Shown here: piece after piece, positions 51,655 through 62,774 of the stretch | Numbering within the stretch: position 1 is the first letter of the stretch | Layout of the letters: the number at the start of each line of letters is the position of its first letter | Source of the DNA: Pyropia yezoensis | Taxonomy: Eukaryota > Rhodophyta > Bangiophyceae > Bangiales > Bangiaceae | DNA length: 64,000 nucleotides | Direction of reading: 5' to 3' | NCBI GenBank assembly: GCA_009829735.1 | Contig: CM020619.1 | Coordinates: 23,399,554-23,463,553 of the forward strand | Position numbers and translations under genes: made by a program | Notes under the pieces: model-generated | What the model saw: the letters and a program-made list of their open reading frames with translations, nothing else | Told to the model about the DNA's origin: nothing | Database searches by the model: none

Positions 51655-54600
51655 TCATGCATCACCCCCACCACCAGCCGCTGCGCTCCCGCCAGCGGCT
51701 GCAGCAGGGGACACGTCCATGTCCGTTTCCTCCGTCCCGGGAGTGTCCAGTAGCTCCATCGCCGCCGCACGGCGGCGTGCCACGGCGGCTGTCCGCTTCT
51801 CCGCCAACCACGCGTCAATCCGGGTCTTAATCTCCACCGCCGGCTGCAGCATATCTTCCGTAAGCATCTTGCGGTTGAACGGGTCGGTTCGGTCCGACAG
51901 GAGGTGCCGCACAATGTTGGCACGGTCCATTACCATCCCCGACGTTGGCAGAATCACCGGATCCTTCATCAGCTCGTACACCAGCGGGTCCTGGAAGTCG
52001 TCGGGTACTTCGCCCAGGTCCTCTCCCAGCGCCGCATCCGCGTCCACCACCTCCTGGGCAGCAACTCCCAGGGCGGCAAAGCGGGAAATCTCCACAGCCG
52101 GCAGCAACCCGCGACGCGATAGCACACGCAAGGCATTGCGGAAAAGGTGGTCTGAGAAGGAGCGCCCGTCGTGGGCGACCGCCGCCACGAACGCCTCGTC
52201 GTCAGCAAAGTGCAAGTACGTGCCCACAATCTGCTTTAGCAGACGCCGCGGCTCCCACCCATACTTCTCACGGTCTCGCACCGACAGCTCAGCGCACTTG
52301 GGGCCTGTCAGCTGGGAAAGAAAGAAGTTCAGCATCTCCGCCACGCGCGATACCATTTCAGGCAGCACAAACACCGACCGCACCGCCGAGTCCTCGGTCA
52401 TGAAGAGCATCATGTTGATGGAGGCGTTCCCCAGGTCAATGTAAGACTTGACCTGTGACTCGAGGTCGTGCAGCTTCTTCTCCTTCTCCCGCCGGTCTTC
52501 AACGCTCAGTGCGTCCCACTCCTCTCGCCGCTCCATCGCGCGCTGAATCTGGCGCAGCTCAGTGAGGTCCGAGATAATCTCACCGAGAAGGAAGTTTGCG
52601 TCGTTGAGCAGCATGTTGACAAACTGGATGAATCGCCGCGCGCTCAGCGCCTCAGTCCGCACCGACGCGCGGTAGTCGGGCAGGTGCCACATGCACTCGA
52701 CAACTTGGGTCAAGTGCCAGCGGATAGAGAACTTGTCAAAGAACTGATTGTGGCTACCCGTGTGTTCCACGTCAACGTAGAGGCGGAAGAGCGCAGACGG
52801 CAGGTACTGCCGGGCGACCGCGTGGGTCGCGAACATTGCCTCAATGGCAGGGTTGTTCCCAATGAAGCGACCGCGCCGGCGCTCCTCCTCTTCCGTGTCC
52901 TCTGACGCGAACCGTGGCATGATGTCATTGATGAACTCGAGCAGCTTGGCACGCAGGTACGGGTTTTTAACGTACCCAGGGGAGGTGGCTGTAGCCACCG
53001 CAAGCGTCACCACTACATCCAGCGTCTCGCAGTTCGACTCGATAAGCCCGGGTGCGTAGCGGGTCGTGAAAAGAAGTACCTTGTTCAAGATCTCCAGCGT
53101 CGCTTCCGGCAATGACACGAACGTGCGCAGAGGTGGCAGCGGCAGCGGAAGCAGCTCCTTGCGGGGAGGCTCGGACAGGATACGCACCAGCCAGGCAGCG
53201 TCAGCCGTTACAAAGCGCAGGAGCGAGGCCAACGCCTCCTCGTCGCGCAGGTACACGTCGTAGGACAGCTTGTAGGTCATTAGCGCATCGATGCGCTCAG
53301 TGAGCTCCGTCAGCTGCTCTTGGTACTCCGTTGGGTTGGACGCAGCAGCTGCCGACGCCTCCAGCTCCCGCTTCTCCCCTTGCACCCGACCAAGCTGCTT
53401 CAAGATTGTCTCCGTGTACATCTCGTGCGCCGACACAAACCCCAGCTGTACTGCCCGCAGGGTAAGGAAGAATATCTCAGACACAAACCCAAATTCCTTG
53501 CTCACACTTTCCGCCGGGCGGTTGTCCTCCACCGCCGCCACGTCCCCGTCGGCGGAGGCGCCACCTTCCGTGCCTGCACCGTCAGTACTGGCACCGGCAG
53601 AAGAGGCGGCGGCAGCCACGCTTGCGGCACCAGCCTCCTCAATCTCCATGCGTTGCTCCGCAAGAGCCCGCTCCAGTGACTCCTGCGCGTTGCGGTTGCG
53701 GGGGTCCACCCAAAAGCGGTTCAGCATGTTGCTGTCGGCCGCCAGGCGTGTCTCGTCGCTGTAATCAATACGGTGGCTGGACTGCACGTACGTGGGGTCG
53801 ACCTTGGCCAGCTTAGCCGACGAGGGGTGTGAAAAGGGCTCAGCTATCCGCAGCAGCACATCCATCACATTGAGAATAAAGCCGTCGCCACTGACCACCC
53901 GCCGGTCGAAATGGATCGCCGTCCTCCGCGAATTGTGGGCCATCGCCAAAGCAAACCACTTGAGAAGCGCCTCTCGTGGCCCAGGACCGGCCTTGCAGAG
54001 CGCCATGCACACCTCGTACAAGCCGGAGCGGAGAACCCGAATGGACTCGCGCAGAGACACAATGGCGCTGTCCATATCCGTCTTGCTGCGTTCGCTGCTC
54101 TTGGTGAAGTACTCCTCCGCCACCAGTGGGTCTTCCCGCATAGCGGTAAGGGCAAAAAACGGGCCGAGCACCGTCGCGCGCTCAAGGTGCATGCCATTCA
54201 CCACCCCCTGGTCGGGTGCAAACGCGTCCATCCGGGTCAATACCTCGGCCAGCGGCCGGTAGGTGCCAACCAGGGACGAGAGGGCGTGCAGGGGCGCCAA
54301 AAAGTCCGAGCGCATCAGGGAGCTCCGGCCGACCGCCACCACCAGCGACGAAAAGACGCGGCTAAACACAGACTGCAACGTCGCGCGGTCGTCCTCGTCG
54401 CCCGACGACGCAAACCGATCCACCAGCGCACGGATAAAGCCAGACGGCACCGCATCCCGAAGGAGCATGTCGGCCAGCGCCTCAGGCGTGCGCTCCGCGG
54501 CAAACGACTCGGGCTCGGCGAGCACCAGCCCAGCGTAGGACATGACCAGCGACAGCGTGTAGGTCGCCGCTTTTTGCAGCGCCGCCGTGTCCGCCTCGCT

Positions 54601-55203
54601 GGCCGTCCGCGTCCGCCCGCTGTCCCGCAGAGCCGCGTCGCCGCGCGCATAGGCAGACGTAAGAAAACCGAGCTTGTCGTCCGCCTCCTGCAGCTGGTGT
54701 ACCAGCACCATGTCCGCGTGCGCCTCGGCGCTGAGCGTGAGGGCGGGCGCCCCCATCGCCCCCGCGTCACGCAGCTCCGACACGAGGGCGGCGTTGTAAC
54801 CCGCCTTGCCGACCACCAGCGAGATACCAAAAACGCGCACCAGCAGGGACGTCTCGAGTTGGCCCAACGACGGGGCCGGCTTGAGATCCTTTTCCTTCTT
54901 CAGCGCCACAACCGCCGCTGCCGCCGCCGGCGCCGCGGGTGCGGGTACGGCAGCGGCGGTGGCCGCCGCCGGCCGCTTCTCCGGGCTCTTGGGCTTCTTG
55001 GCGGGCGACGGCTCCCCCGACGCGTCCGCAGCAGCCGCCGCCGGCGCGGCGGGGGCGGGGGTATTGAAGCGGGCGAGGCGGCGGCGGCGGAGCTCCGCCT
55101 CATCGGGCCCCGGCGGGAGCGGCGGCGGCGGCGGCTGGTTGCCGCCGCCGACCCCACCGGCGGGGGGCTCATCCCCCTCGCCCCGGCGGCGGAGCCAGTT
55201 CAT
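51655..55203 (-). CDS. UFD2: Ubiquitin conjugation factor E4 (Ufd2/UBE4), U-box
   Basis: This E4 enzyme extends ubiquitin chains on substrates handled by Cdc48/p97, including ER-associated degradation clients. It has 1,182 residues, in the normal range. The N-terminus is variable and Pro/Ala-rich (~1-110) with KKPKSPEKRP. The Ufd2 core (~120-1050) contains family-like blocks such as GVVNGMHLERATVLGPFFAL, WFALAMAHNSRRTAIHFD, HFSDETRLAADSN-type sequence, FVNMLLNDANFLLGEIISDL and LNFFLSQLTGPKCAELSVRD. The C-terminal U-box (~1067-1137) reads DDFQDPLVYELMKDPVILP, then TDPFNRKMLTEDMLQP. An Ala/Gly tail follows. I start at MNWLRRRGEG (55203), because upstream codons read like translated leader. It is divergent from the seipin-like gene across ~690 bases. 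Confidence 0.95.
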   Translation of the reverse strand: MNWLRRRGEGDEPPAGGVGGGNQPPPPPLPPGPDEAELRRRRLARFNTPAPAAPAAAAADASGEPSPAKKPKSPEKRPAAATAAAVPAPAAPAAAAAVVALKKEKDLKPAPSLGQLETSLLVRVFGISLVVGKAGYNAALVSELRDAGAMGAPALTLSAEAHADMVLVHQLQEADDKLGFLTSAYARGDAALRDSGRTRTASEADTAALQKAATYTLSLVMSYAGLVLAEPESFAAERTPEALADMLLRDAVPSGFIRALVDRFASSGDEDDRATLQSVFSRVFSSLVVAVGRSSLMRSDFLAPLHALSSLVGTYRPLAEVLTRMDAFAPDQGVVNGMHLERATVLGPFFALTAMREDPLVAEEYFTKSSERSKTDMDSAIVSLRESIRVLRSGLYEVCMALCKAGPGPREALLKWFALAMAHNSRRTAIHFDRRVVSGDGFILNVMDVLLRIAEPFSHPSSAKLAKVDPTYVQSSHRIDYSDETRLAADSNMLNRFWVDPRNRNAQESLERALAEQRMEIEEAGAASVAAAASSAGASTDGAGTEGGASADGDVAAVEDNRPAESVSKEFGFVSEIFFLTLRAVQLGFVSAHEMYTETILKQLGRVQGEKRELEASAAAASNPTEYQEQLTELTERIDALMTYKLSYDVYLRDEEALASLLRFVTADAAWLVRILSEPPRKELLPLPLPPLRTFVSLPEATLEILNKVLLFTTRYAPGLIESNCETLDVVVTLAVATATSPGYVKNPYLRAKLLEFINDIMPRFASEDTEEEERRRGRFIGNNPAIEAMFATHAVARQYLPSALFRLYVDVEHTGSHNQFFDKFSIRWHLTQVVECMWHLPDYRASVRTEALSARRFIQFVNMLLNDANFLLGEIISDLTELRQIQRAMERREEWDALSVEDRREKEKKLHDLESQVKSYIDLGNASINMMLFMTEDSAVRSVFVLPEMVSRVAEMLNFFLSQLTGPKCAELSVRDREKYGWEPRRLLKQIVGTYLHFADDEAFVAAVAHDGRSFSDHLFRNALRVLSRRGLLPAVEISRFAALGVAAQEVVDADAALGEDLGEVPDDFQDPLVYELMKDPVILPTSGMVMDRANIVRHLLSDRTDPFNRKMLTEDMLQPAVEIKTRIDAWLAEKRTAAVARRRAAAMELLDTPGTEETDMDVSPAAAAGGSAAAGGGGDA

Positions 55204-55895
55204 GGCGCCGGCGGCCACACCGGTGTCGTTACAGGTCTGTGGTGGGGTGAAGCGCACACCCAGAGCCGAGGCAGGCCAAAAAATGAGAGAGGGAAAAAAG
55301 GACCGGAGGGATGGGCCGCGTGCCGCAGGCGGGACGGGGCCGCGACCTGTCAGAGTTGTCAGCACGAACAGACCAGGTCGCGGAGGGTCCCGTCCGTCAC
55401 CGAGGCCGTGGACTACCGCGCGTGGTCGTGGGTAGGGAGGAAGGGAACGCCTCCAACACGGGCGAGCGCCCAGCGTCGACGGGCGGGCGGCGGGGGCGCG
55501 GGTATCTCGGCCAGCGCCACGAGGAGACACTCGCCCGTCTCTGCGCGTCTGACACGGTGCCCGCACGCCTTGTAGAGAGCGGGTGGCAGGGGGGTGGGCT
55601 GTCACTCCACCTGCACTGCTGGTCGCGTCGGCGGGCCTCCCATGCACACGTGTTTGTCAACTGCAGAAGTTTCAGGTACAGTACGTAGTGGTACGTGCAG
55701 TACTGGTACACAGTAGTACCCCCACACAGACCTTGAATGCTACACTTGGACGAAACAGCGCTGCTGCTTTCTGTCTAGGTATTTAAATCTGCCCTGCAAA
55801 TGCGGTGTGCAAAAAGCCCCCGCTCACGTCGGCGGAACGTGGCTGCGTTGCCCACAAGCTCCCCCCCTGCCCACCCCCACTCTCCAGGCAGACCA
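55204..55895. promoter_or_regulatory. Divergent intergenic region, Ufd2 / seipin-like gene
   Basis: A 692-base spacer between two head-to-head genes. A stretch near 55670-55800 is comparatively AT-rich and contains repeated GTAC/AGTAC motifs (TACAGTACGTAGTGGTACG and further copies), plus TATTTAAAT at 55780-55788, a possible TATA-like element for the + gene. Confidence 0.5.
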
Positions 55896-56516
55896 ATGGA
55901 GCGCTCGCCGGCGCTGCCCGCCACACTATCGTCGGCGGAGCCTCGAGTAGCCCCGACCAGCGACGGCGACGGCGGCGGTGGTGGTACCGTCATCGGCGGC
56001 GGCAGCGGCAGCGGCGGCAGCGGCAGCGGCGGCAGCGACGGCAGCGGCGGCAGCGGCGGCAGCGGCGGCAGCGGCGGCAGCGGCGGCAGCGACGGCTGCC
56101 CCGCTGGCGACACCGGCGGCGGCAGCATCATGCCCATGATGGGCGGCGACGGCGGCAGCGGCAGCAGCGGTAGCGTCAGCGGCGGCGGCAGGGGCGACGG
56201 CAGGGGCGGCGACAGGGGCGGCGGCAGCGGCTGCGGCAGCGGCTGCCGTAGCGGCGACGGAGAGGGGCGAGGTGCCGTGCGTACACCCCTCCCACCCACC
56301 CCCCCCCCCGCCCCCCCACGGCGGGGACGCCCCCCCGGCGGCGTGCCGCCCCTCCTCCTCGCCGCCGCGGCGGTGGTCGCCGCGGCGGCCGCCGCGGCGG
56401 CCGCCGCCACCGCGGTCGCCACCGTCGCTGCGACGGCGGCGGCGGCCGCCGCCCCCGCCGTCCTTGCTGCGGCCGCCCTGTCCCGGTCGTGGGCTGTGGG
56501 CGCGCCCGCCATCTTT

Positions 56517-56547
<31 letters not shown>

Positions 56548-57761
56548 GCTTCCGCCCCCACCTCCAGGCGTCTCCCCCCCCACCCCCGCTTGGCTATCCT
56601 CCTCATCCCCATCCCCACGCTCTCCACGCCCACCACGCCCATCTGCCACCACCACCACCACCACCACCACATCACCCGCTGTCGCTGCCCGTGGCGGTCG
56701 TGGCCCTGCCGGTCGGCCGCCTCGTGGCAGCATCCCGCGTGGAGGCGGTGGTGACGCTGGCGCTCGCCGAGACGGCCGCCGCCATGGCCGCCGTCGCCGC
56801 CGGGGGGGGCGTCTCCCTCACCGCGTCCGTGTGTCACCTGCCGGCGGGGGGGCGGCCGCCGCCACCGCCAGCGGGGAGCCCCCACCGCCACTGTCGCCGT
56901 CGTTCTGGGGGGGGGACCGGCTGGTGGTGGCACTGGTGGTGGCCCTGGGGGGCGTGGCGCCGTGACGCGGGCTGGGCCGCCGACGGCTCCACGGCGGTGA
57001 CGGCCGAGCAGGCCGCCACCGCCGCCGCAGCCGCCACCGCTGCCGCCGCTGTCACCGACGCCTCTGGCGCTGCCGCCGCCGCCACTCCCGCCGCCGCGGT
57101 CACCACCGTCGCCACCACCGCCGGCGCCGCCGACACGGGCGGCTGCACGCTCGGCGCCACCACCACGCCCGTCGGCCTGGTGTACCGGTCCCCTCTGCTG
57201 CGGCGGCTGTCCACGCTGGTATGGGCGGTCCCCCTGCTGGCCGGCCTCACCACCGAGGAGCAGGTCCGCACAGTCCGGCTGGCGCTCCGCCCCCTCCCCG
57301 GCGCGCCCGTGGACGGCACCCACCTGCTGAGGCCGCCCGCGGCGGCGGCCGCCGCCGCGTCGGCCGCCGCCGCCGACGCAGCCGCCGCCGCCGCCCGGGC
57401 GACCGCCCGCTGGTGGGGGTGGCGGCGGTGGCGGCGGCCGACGGCGGCGGGCGCGTCGGCGGCCGCCGCGGCGGCGGCGGCTGACGCGGCGGCCGCCGCG
57501 GCGGCCGACACGGCGGCGGCGGCGGCGCCAACGGTGGTGGTGGTACGGCTGGCGCTGTCCTCCCCCGCCGTGGCGGTGCGGCAGGCGTCGGTGCGGCTGG
57601 TCGTCCCCCGCGGGGCGGCGGCGGCGGCGGTGGGGGCGGGGGTGGCCCGCGCCTGGACGCCCGGCCTCGTGGTGGTGGTGGGGGGGGGGGCGGCGGTTGC
57701 CGCGGTGGGCTCCGCGGCCGTCACCGCGGCGGCTGTTTACGCGCTGGCCGCGGCGGCGTGA
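55896..57761 (+). CDS. Seipin-like ER membrane protein
   Basis: Seipin forms ER oligomers at lipid-droplet contact sites and organises droplet formation. This 621-residue frame is heavily Ala/Gly-inflated but keeps the family plan. It has a cytosolic Gly/Ser-rich N-terminus and a hydrophobic Ala/Val stretch (~148-195) as the first membrane segment. The lumenal part has SRVEAVVTLALAETAAAMAA (~278), which fits Y.V.V.L.LPES..N, and VGLVYRSPLLRRLSTLVWAV (~426) followed by PLLAGLTTEEQ, which fits the conserved YRS-hydrophobic-LL.G..EE block. A last hydrophobic segment (~588-621) is the second membrane anchor. The ATG at 55896 has better context than one 32 codons upstream (55800). Low complexity weakens the case, but the YRS...EEQ block is specific. 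Confidence 0.6.
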
Positions 57762-57986
57762 GGGCGCAGAGTGCGCGGAGGCGCGAGCACCCCGTCCCGG
57801 GGGGATCCCCCCCCTCTTCACAACCGCGCTCCGGGTTAAAGCGGCACGGTGGAAGAGAAGAAAGAAAGCAAAAAGTAGAGACGAAAGGAAAGCGAAAAAA
57901 AGAGGAGCAGCTCTGAAACACGGCCCAGCCGGGCGTGCGGCGGAGGGGGGTGTGCGCACGGGGGCGGACGTGGAGCGAAAGGGACG

Positions 57987-60900
57987 TTACGCGAGCCCCT
58001 CCATCCCCCCGCGGTCCTCCCAAGGGAGCAGGGCCGGTCCCCCCCTCTCCCCCTCCTCCGCGGCGGGTGCGTAGTTGTACAGCCGCCGGCCTACCAGGTA
58101 ACGGTCATCGCGGACAGCGTCGTGGAGGGCCACCACCCCCACCGACGCGGCCGCCGCGGCGGCGCGGCCCGCCTCGACCACCGCCGCGGCAGCGTAGGCG
58201 TAGCGGAAGACCGCCGCGCACAGCGGGTGGGGGAGGCCCAGCACGCCAGAGAGCCCCCCCCAGACGACCAGGTAGGGGAGGACGAGGCGGCTGGCCAGCG
58301 CGCGCAGCAGCGGCAGCACAACCCGCAGCATGACGCGCGACCACTCGCCCGCGTGGAACCAGAGGTACACGTCCCCACCGCCGCCGCCCATGCCACCACC
58401 CATGCCGCCGCCGCCAAAGTCGTCAAAGCCCCCTCCTACGCCTAAGCCGCCGCGGAGGCGCTCCAGCTGCGGTAGCAGGTCCGCCGCCGCCGAAGCGAGT
58501 GGTCCCGGCGGGGGCGGTGCAACGCCCGCCACGCCCACCGCGGCAGCCGCGGCGGCGGCAGCGGCGGCGGCGGCACCCCCGACAGGCTGCTCCTGCTGCG
58601 CCGCGACCGCGGCGGCCGCATGGCGCGCCGCAACCGCCGCGCGGCCGAGGCGCAGGGCGAGGCGGAGGCCCAGCCGCAGAGCGGCGAGCCCCATCGCCCA
58701 GTCCCGGTACGGGTGCAGCACCGCCGACTGGTCGGCCCGCACGCCCACGGGGAGGAAGAGGGTCACCTCAATGAGGACGCCCGCCGCGAGCGGCGCGGCG
58801 ACCAGCCACAGCGCCATCAGCGCCGCGGCGCGGCAGGTCGCGGCGAGAGCTGCCAGCGCGCGTGCCGCAGCGGCAGCCGCGTCGGCGTGGGCGGCGTGGG
58901 CCACCTGCAAGCCCCCCCAGAGTAGCCCCGCGCCAACGGTAAAGGTGTAAAAGTCGTGAAAGTGAGGGAGGCCAACGGCCGTAAAGACCGCCCGGCCCAG
59001 CACGGTAGGCACGGTGATGATGACAACGTCGGCGGTGGCAAGCGTCAGCCACGCCAAAACCAGCATCACCATCCCGCGGAGGCGCACATAGGGAGGGCGA
59101 TATAGTGTGTGTGGGGGGGGGGGGGGGGGGGGCGCGTTTTGGGGGGCGAGTCCACGGCCGACTAGGCCCTCCTCGAAGCCCCGGTCAGGGGCGCCCACCG
59201 GTGCGGGGAGCTGGATATGGGCGGCCGGCGCCGCACCGCCGGCCCCACCCGCAACTAGCCCATTGGCGGCCGCAGCCGCCGCCCCCGGTATTCTCCATGG
59301 GTCCTCCCCAGCCGCGGCGACCGGCCCCATGTCGATAGGGGGAGCGTACGCTTCGGCGGCCGCGGCAACACGCGCGTGCTCTGCCGCGGCGACAGGGGCC
59401 GGGGCAACCTCGAGGCCACCAACGGCCGGTGGCGCATCGGCCGGTACAGCCAGGCCGTCGTTTCTCAGCACGCCCGCTGCTCCTGGTGCCGCCGGTGGCG
59501 CACCGGCCGCACCCGCCGCCGCCTCAGCAACGCCCTCCTCACCGTCCACATCCCCAGGGGGCATTGCGAACGGTCCGTTCCGTTCGGCCCCCTTGGCCAC
59601 CAAGTGACGGATGCCCAGCGCGTCGCCTACCGTCTCAATCCACACGTCTAGCGCAGTAGACGCCATGACCCGCGGCTGAACAAACCGAAACGCCGTTGCG
59701 AGCGGCACTGCAACATTAAGGAGAAACAGGTCCGTAGGGAGCTCCACGAGGGGGTCGTCAAAGTGAAGGCGCAGCGGATAGACGCTGGGTAGGAATGCAA
59801 GGCACGCCCGGGCGGGGAGGTAGACGAGCAACCCAATGAGCGGTGCGTAGATGAGCACCGAGAGGCACATGCGACGCGCGTGACGGGCAAGGGGCTTCTC
59901 CACAAGCTCCAGGAGCGGGCGGAAGTCATCGGCGTTGGGATCACGCAGGAACCACAGGTACCGAGGCTGAATGGCCTCCCGAAGGGCCGACATAAACAGC
60001 GAAACAAGCACCATGTACAAAAGGCCAACCACCCAATGCACAAGCGTAGAGACGGCAGGGGATTCACGAAGGAAGGCGCGCCGCGACTCCATGGTCGCCC
60101 CCACAAAGGCTTGTGTGCACACGTCCAGCCACCACCCACAGCCGAGGGGGAACAGACCAAATTCGTAGGCTACCAGCGCCGCGACTTTGACAAACAGTGC
60201 GCCGTAGCGAAGCGCTGACGCCACCGTCGCCGCCGCGGGAGAGTGCACATAGGGGTACCAGCGGCGGAGGACGCCACTAGCCAGCACATACACGCTAGCC
60301 ACCGAGCACAGCACCGCATAGCCGGTCAGGACCGTGAAGAGGTCGCTGGAAGGGGGGCGGGTCGGCACTCCCCTGACCCCGCCCAACCCGATGCCAAGCG
60401 ACCACCGGGATGGCTCGCCAAAGGTGGTCGCAAAAAAGGAAGCCCCCGTCGGCGCGGGACACACGGCCGCTACCGTGGGGCACGCCGCCGCCGCCGCTCT
60501 CAGCGCGGAGGTCACCGCCGCAGAACGACCGCGCTCTGTGTAGAGCGCTACCAGGCCCAACCCAAAGCGCCCCGTGAGCAGCGGAAGCAGCACAAACGTG
60601 ACCAGAAAAACCGCGTTGGACGCGAGCACCGTGCCAACGTTATCAAACATGTTCCGCAGCGGACCACGGAGACCAATGACCTCCTCCAAGGGCACCTCCT
60701 CGGCCTCAAACTCAAACAAGCCAAAGAGACCTCCACCGCCACCGGCGCCATCGCCATCAGCGCCATCGCCGTCCAAGCCATCGTCACCGGGGACCAGGCG
60801 GTTCTGCTCGCCTTCCAAGCCCATCATCGCGTCGTCATCATCATCATCGTCGTCCTGAAGTGGTGGTAGTCCATCGTTGCTGTCAGCGTCACTGGCGCCA

Positions 60901-61035
60901 GCATCACCTGCGCCCTCCTCATCGTCAGTGACCTGAACCATTAGGTCTGCCACCTCAGCCGAGAGGCCGCTCGTGTCGCTCGCGCTACTGGAATCACTAC
61001 CATCAACGCCGTCACTGTCATCGCCGCTGCTGTCC

Positions 61036-61070
<35 letters not shown>

Positions 61071-62774
61071 GCCACCGCCACCCCCTCTTGCCACAATGCC
61101 ATCACCAGCCCCCGCTCTTTCTGCGTCAGGCGGCACCCAGAGCCCGTCATCGCTGTCCTCATCGTCCCCAACGGTTGCATGCGCCGGAAACACGGCGCCG
61201 TCGTCCGCACCAGCAGCAGCAGCAGCAGCGACTGGCGCACCGACACCAAGCATACCCGCCACCGGAAGTAGCCTCTCACCTGCCCTCCCGCCCACCTCGA
61301 CAGCCGCACCGCGCTGTTCAAAGCGGCCAGGCCCAAAGAAGAAGGCCCCAACGTCCGCTTCATCGCCCTGGTCGCCCACCGCCAGGACAACGGCCGGGTC
61401 CTCGGCGGCGGCCGCCGCCCCGTGTGGCGGCCGTGCCCCCTCAACAGCACCAGCCCGCCGCGCGTCCGCTTCGTCGACACGACGGCGCAGCTCGTGCCAG
61501 CGGTTAGGGGGATCGCCGGCCCGCGGCTGTCCCGCAACCGGCTGGCCCATCCCGCCAGGGCGAGCATTGTCAGGGTGGCCGCCCGCCCCATGCGCCCCTT
61601 GAAGGCCGTGGCCGCCGTGGACGTGGTGGAGATGAAGCGCCTGTGCGTGTGCGTCCAAGTCCATGTGGTGGCCGTGGTGGTGACGGTGGCGCTCCTGACC
61701 ATGCCCGTGGAACGGGTGGTGGTGGTGATGATGATGGTGGTGGTGATGGTGGTGATGATGATGAGGCAGGTGCCCGCCCCCCCCAAACGGTGGGAATAGC
61801 ATGCCGTCATCGTCCATCCCACCCCCCATCATCATCCCATCCTCATCGTCCGAGTCGTCCAGCGGCAGGCCCTGCGCGTTGCGAACCACCTCCCGCAGGC
61901 TGGTCACACCCAAAAACACCACCACGATCAGTGCCGACAGAATGCACCCTTGTAGCAAGTCCATGGCAAGGCCAGCCAGGCCTCGCCGCAACAATGCGGC
62001 GGGGAGGCCAAGCGGGGAGAGGAGGAAGATCGCGTGCCACGTCCAGCACGTTCCCAGTGGGAGGGCAACCAGCCACGCCGCCGCCACGAGCGCCGCCCGC
62101 GCCGCCTGCCGGCTGCCCACCACCGCCCGGCGGGCGGCACCCGCCAGGAGCTCCGCCGCCGGCAGCGTCGCGGGCGTGTGCGCCGCGTAGAGGGGCTCAA
62201 ACACAAACGGGGTGTGGCACAGCTCGCAGTCGTTGGTGCGAGAGGTGGTCAGCCACCGGGACAGGCAGTCCTCGTGCGTGTACTTGATCGACCCGGCGCA
62301 GCGGCACGGGTAAAAGAGAGGGCGCCCGGGCTCCGCGTCGCCCCGGCAGATGCGGCACTCGGGGGTGCCACCATCAGACGTCGGGGAGGGGGGAGGGTAA
62401 CCCGCCGGGCGGGCACCAGCAGCAGCAGCGCCTGGGGCGCCGCCGCCACCGCTGCGGCTGCCATCCCCGCTGCCGTTGCCGCCACCGCCGCCGTCGCCGT
62501 CGGCACCAGGGTGCCCGCCGCTGCCGCTGCTGCTGCTGCCACCGCCGCCACCGCCGCCGCCACCGCCAGCAGATACACCACCCGCACCCCCGCCCGGGGG
62601 CGGCCCGCCGACGCCGGCAACCAGCGCGGGGGGTGCCGCGCCCCCCAGCTCGTGCCGGTGGGGCCAGCCGGCCACCACCGCACCGCCACCACCGCCACTG
62701 CCACCGCCACCATCTCCGCCACCGCCACCGCCACCGCCACCGCCACCGCCACCGCCACCGCCAGCAGCCTCCAT
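57987..62774 (-). CDS. DOA10: RING-CH E3 ubiquitin ligase Doa10/MARCHF6/SUD1 type
   Basis: A polytopic ER/nuclear-envelope ERAD ligase. The protein has 1,595 residues. After a Gly-rich leader comes a complete RING-CH (C4HC3) domain: C140, C143, C157, C159, H167, C170, C183, C186 (CRICRGD, YPCRCAGS, KYTHEDCLSRWL, DCELCHTPF). Two membrane segments follow (~225-262 and ~275-297). The large cytosolic loop then contains a His tract with >15 consecutive His and more HxH (~335-385) and acidic Asp/Glu runs (~600-690). A family-like LRNMFDNVGTVLASNAVFLVTFVLLPLL segment opens the multi-spanning C-terminal half, with about ten further helices. The start MEAAGGG at 62774 avoids a leader-like upstream stretch. 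It is convergent with the seipin-like gene (225 bases apart). Length and plan match Doa10/SUD1; the His tract is unusual. Confidence 0.93.

Noticed and set aside
55926-57959. 677-codon minus-strand frame opposite the seipin-like gene
   Set aside because: Arg/Gly/His low complexity with no motif. The plus strand carries the YRS...EEQ block and membrane segments.
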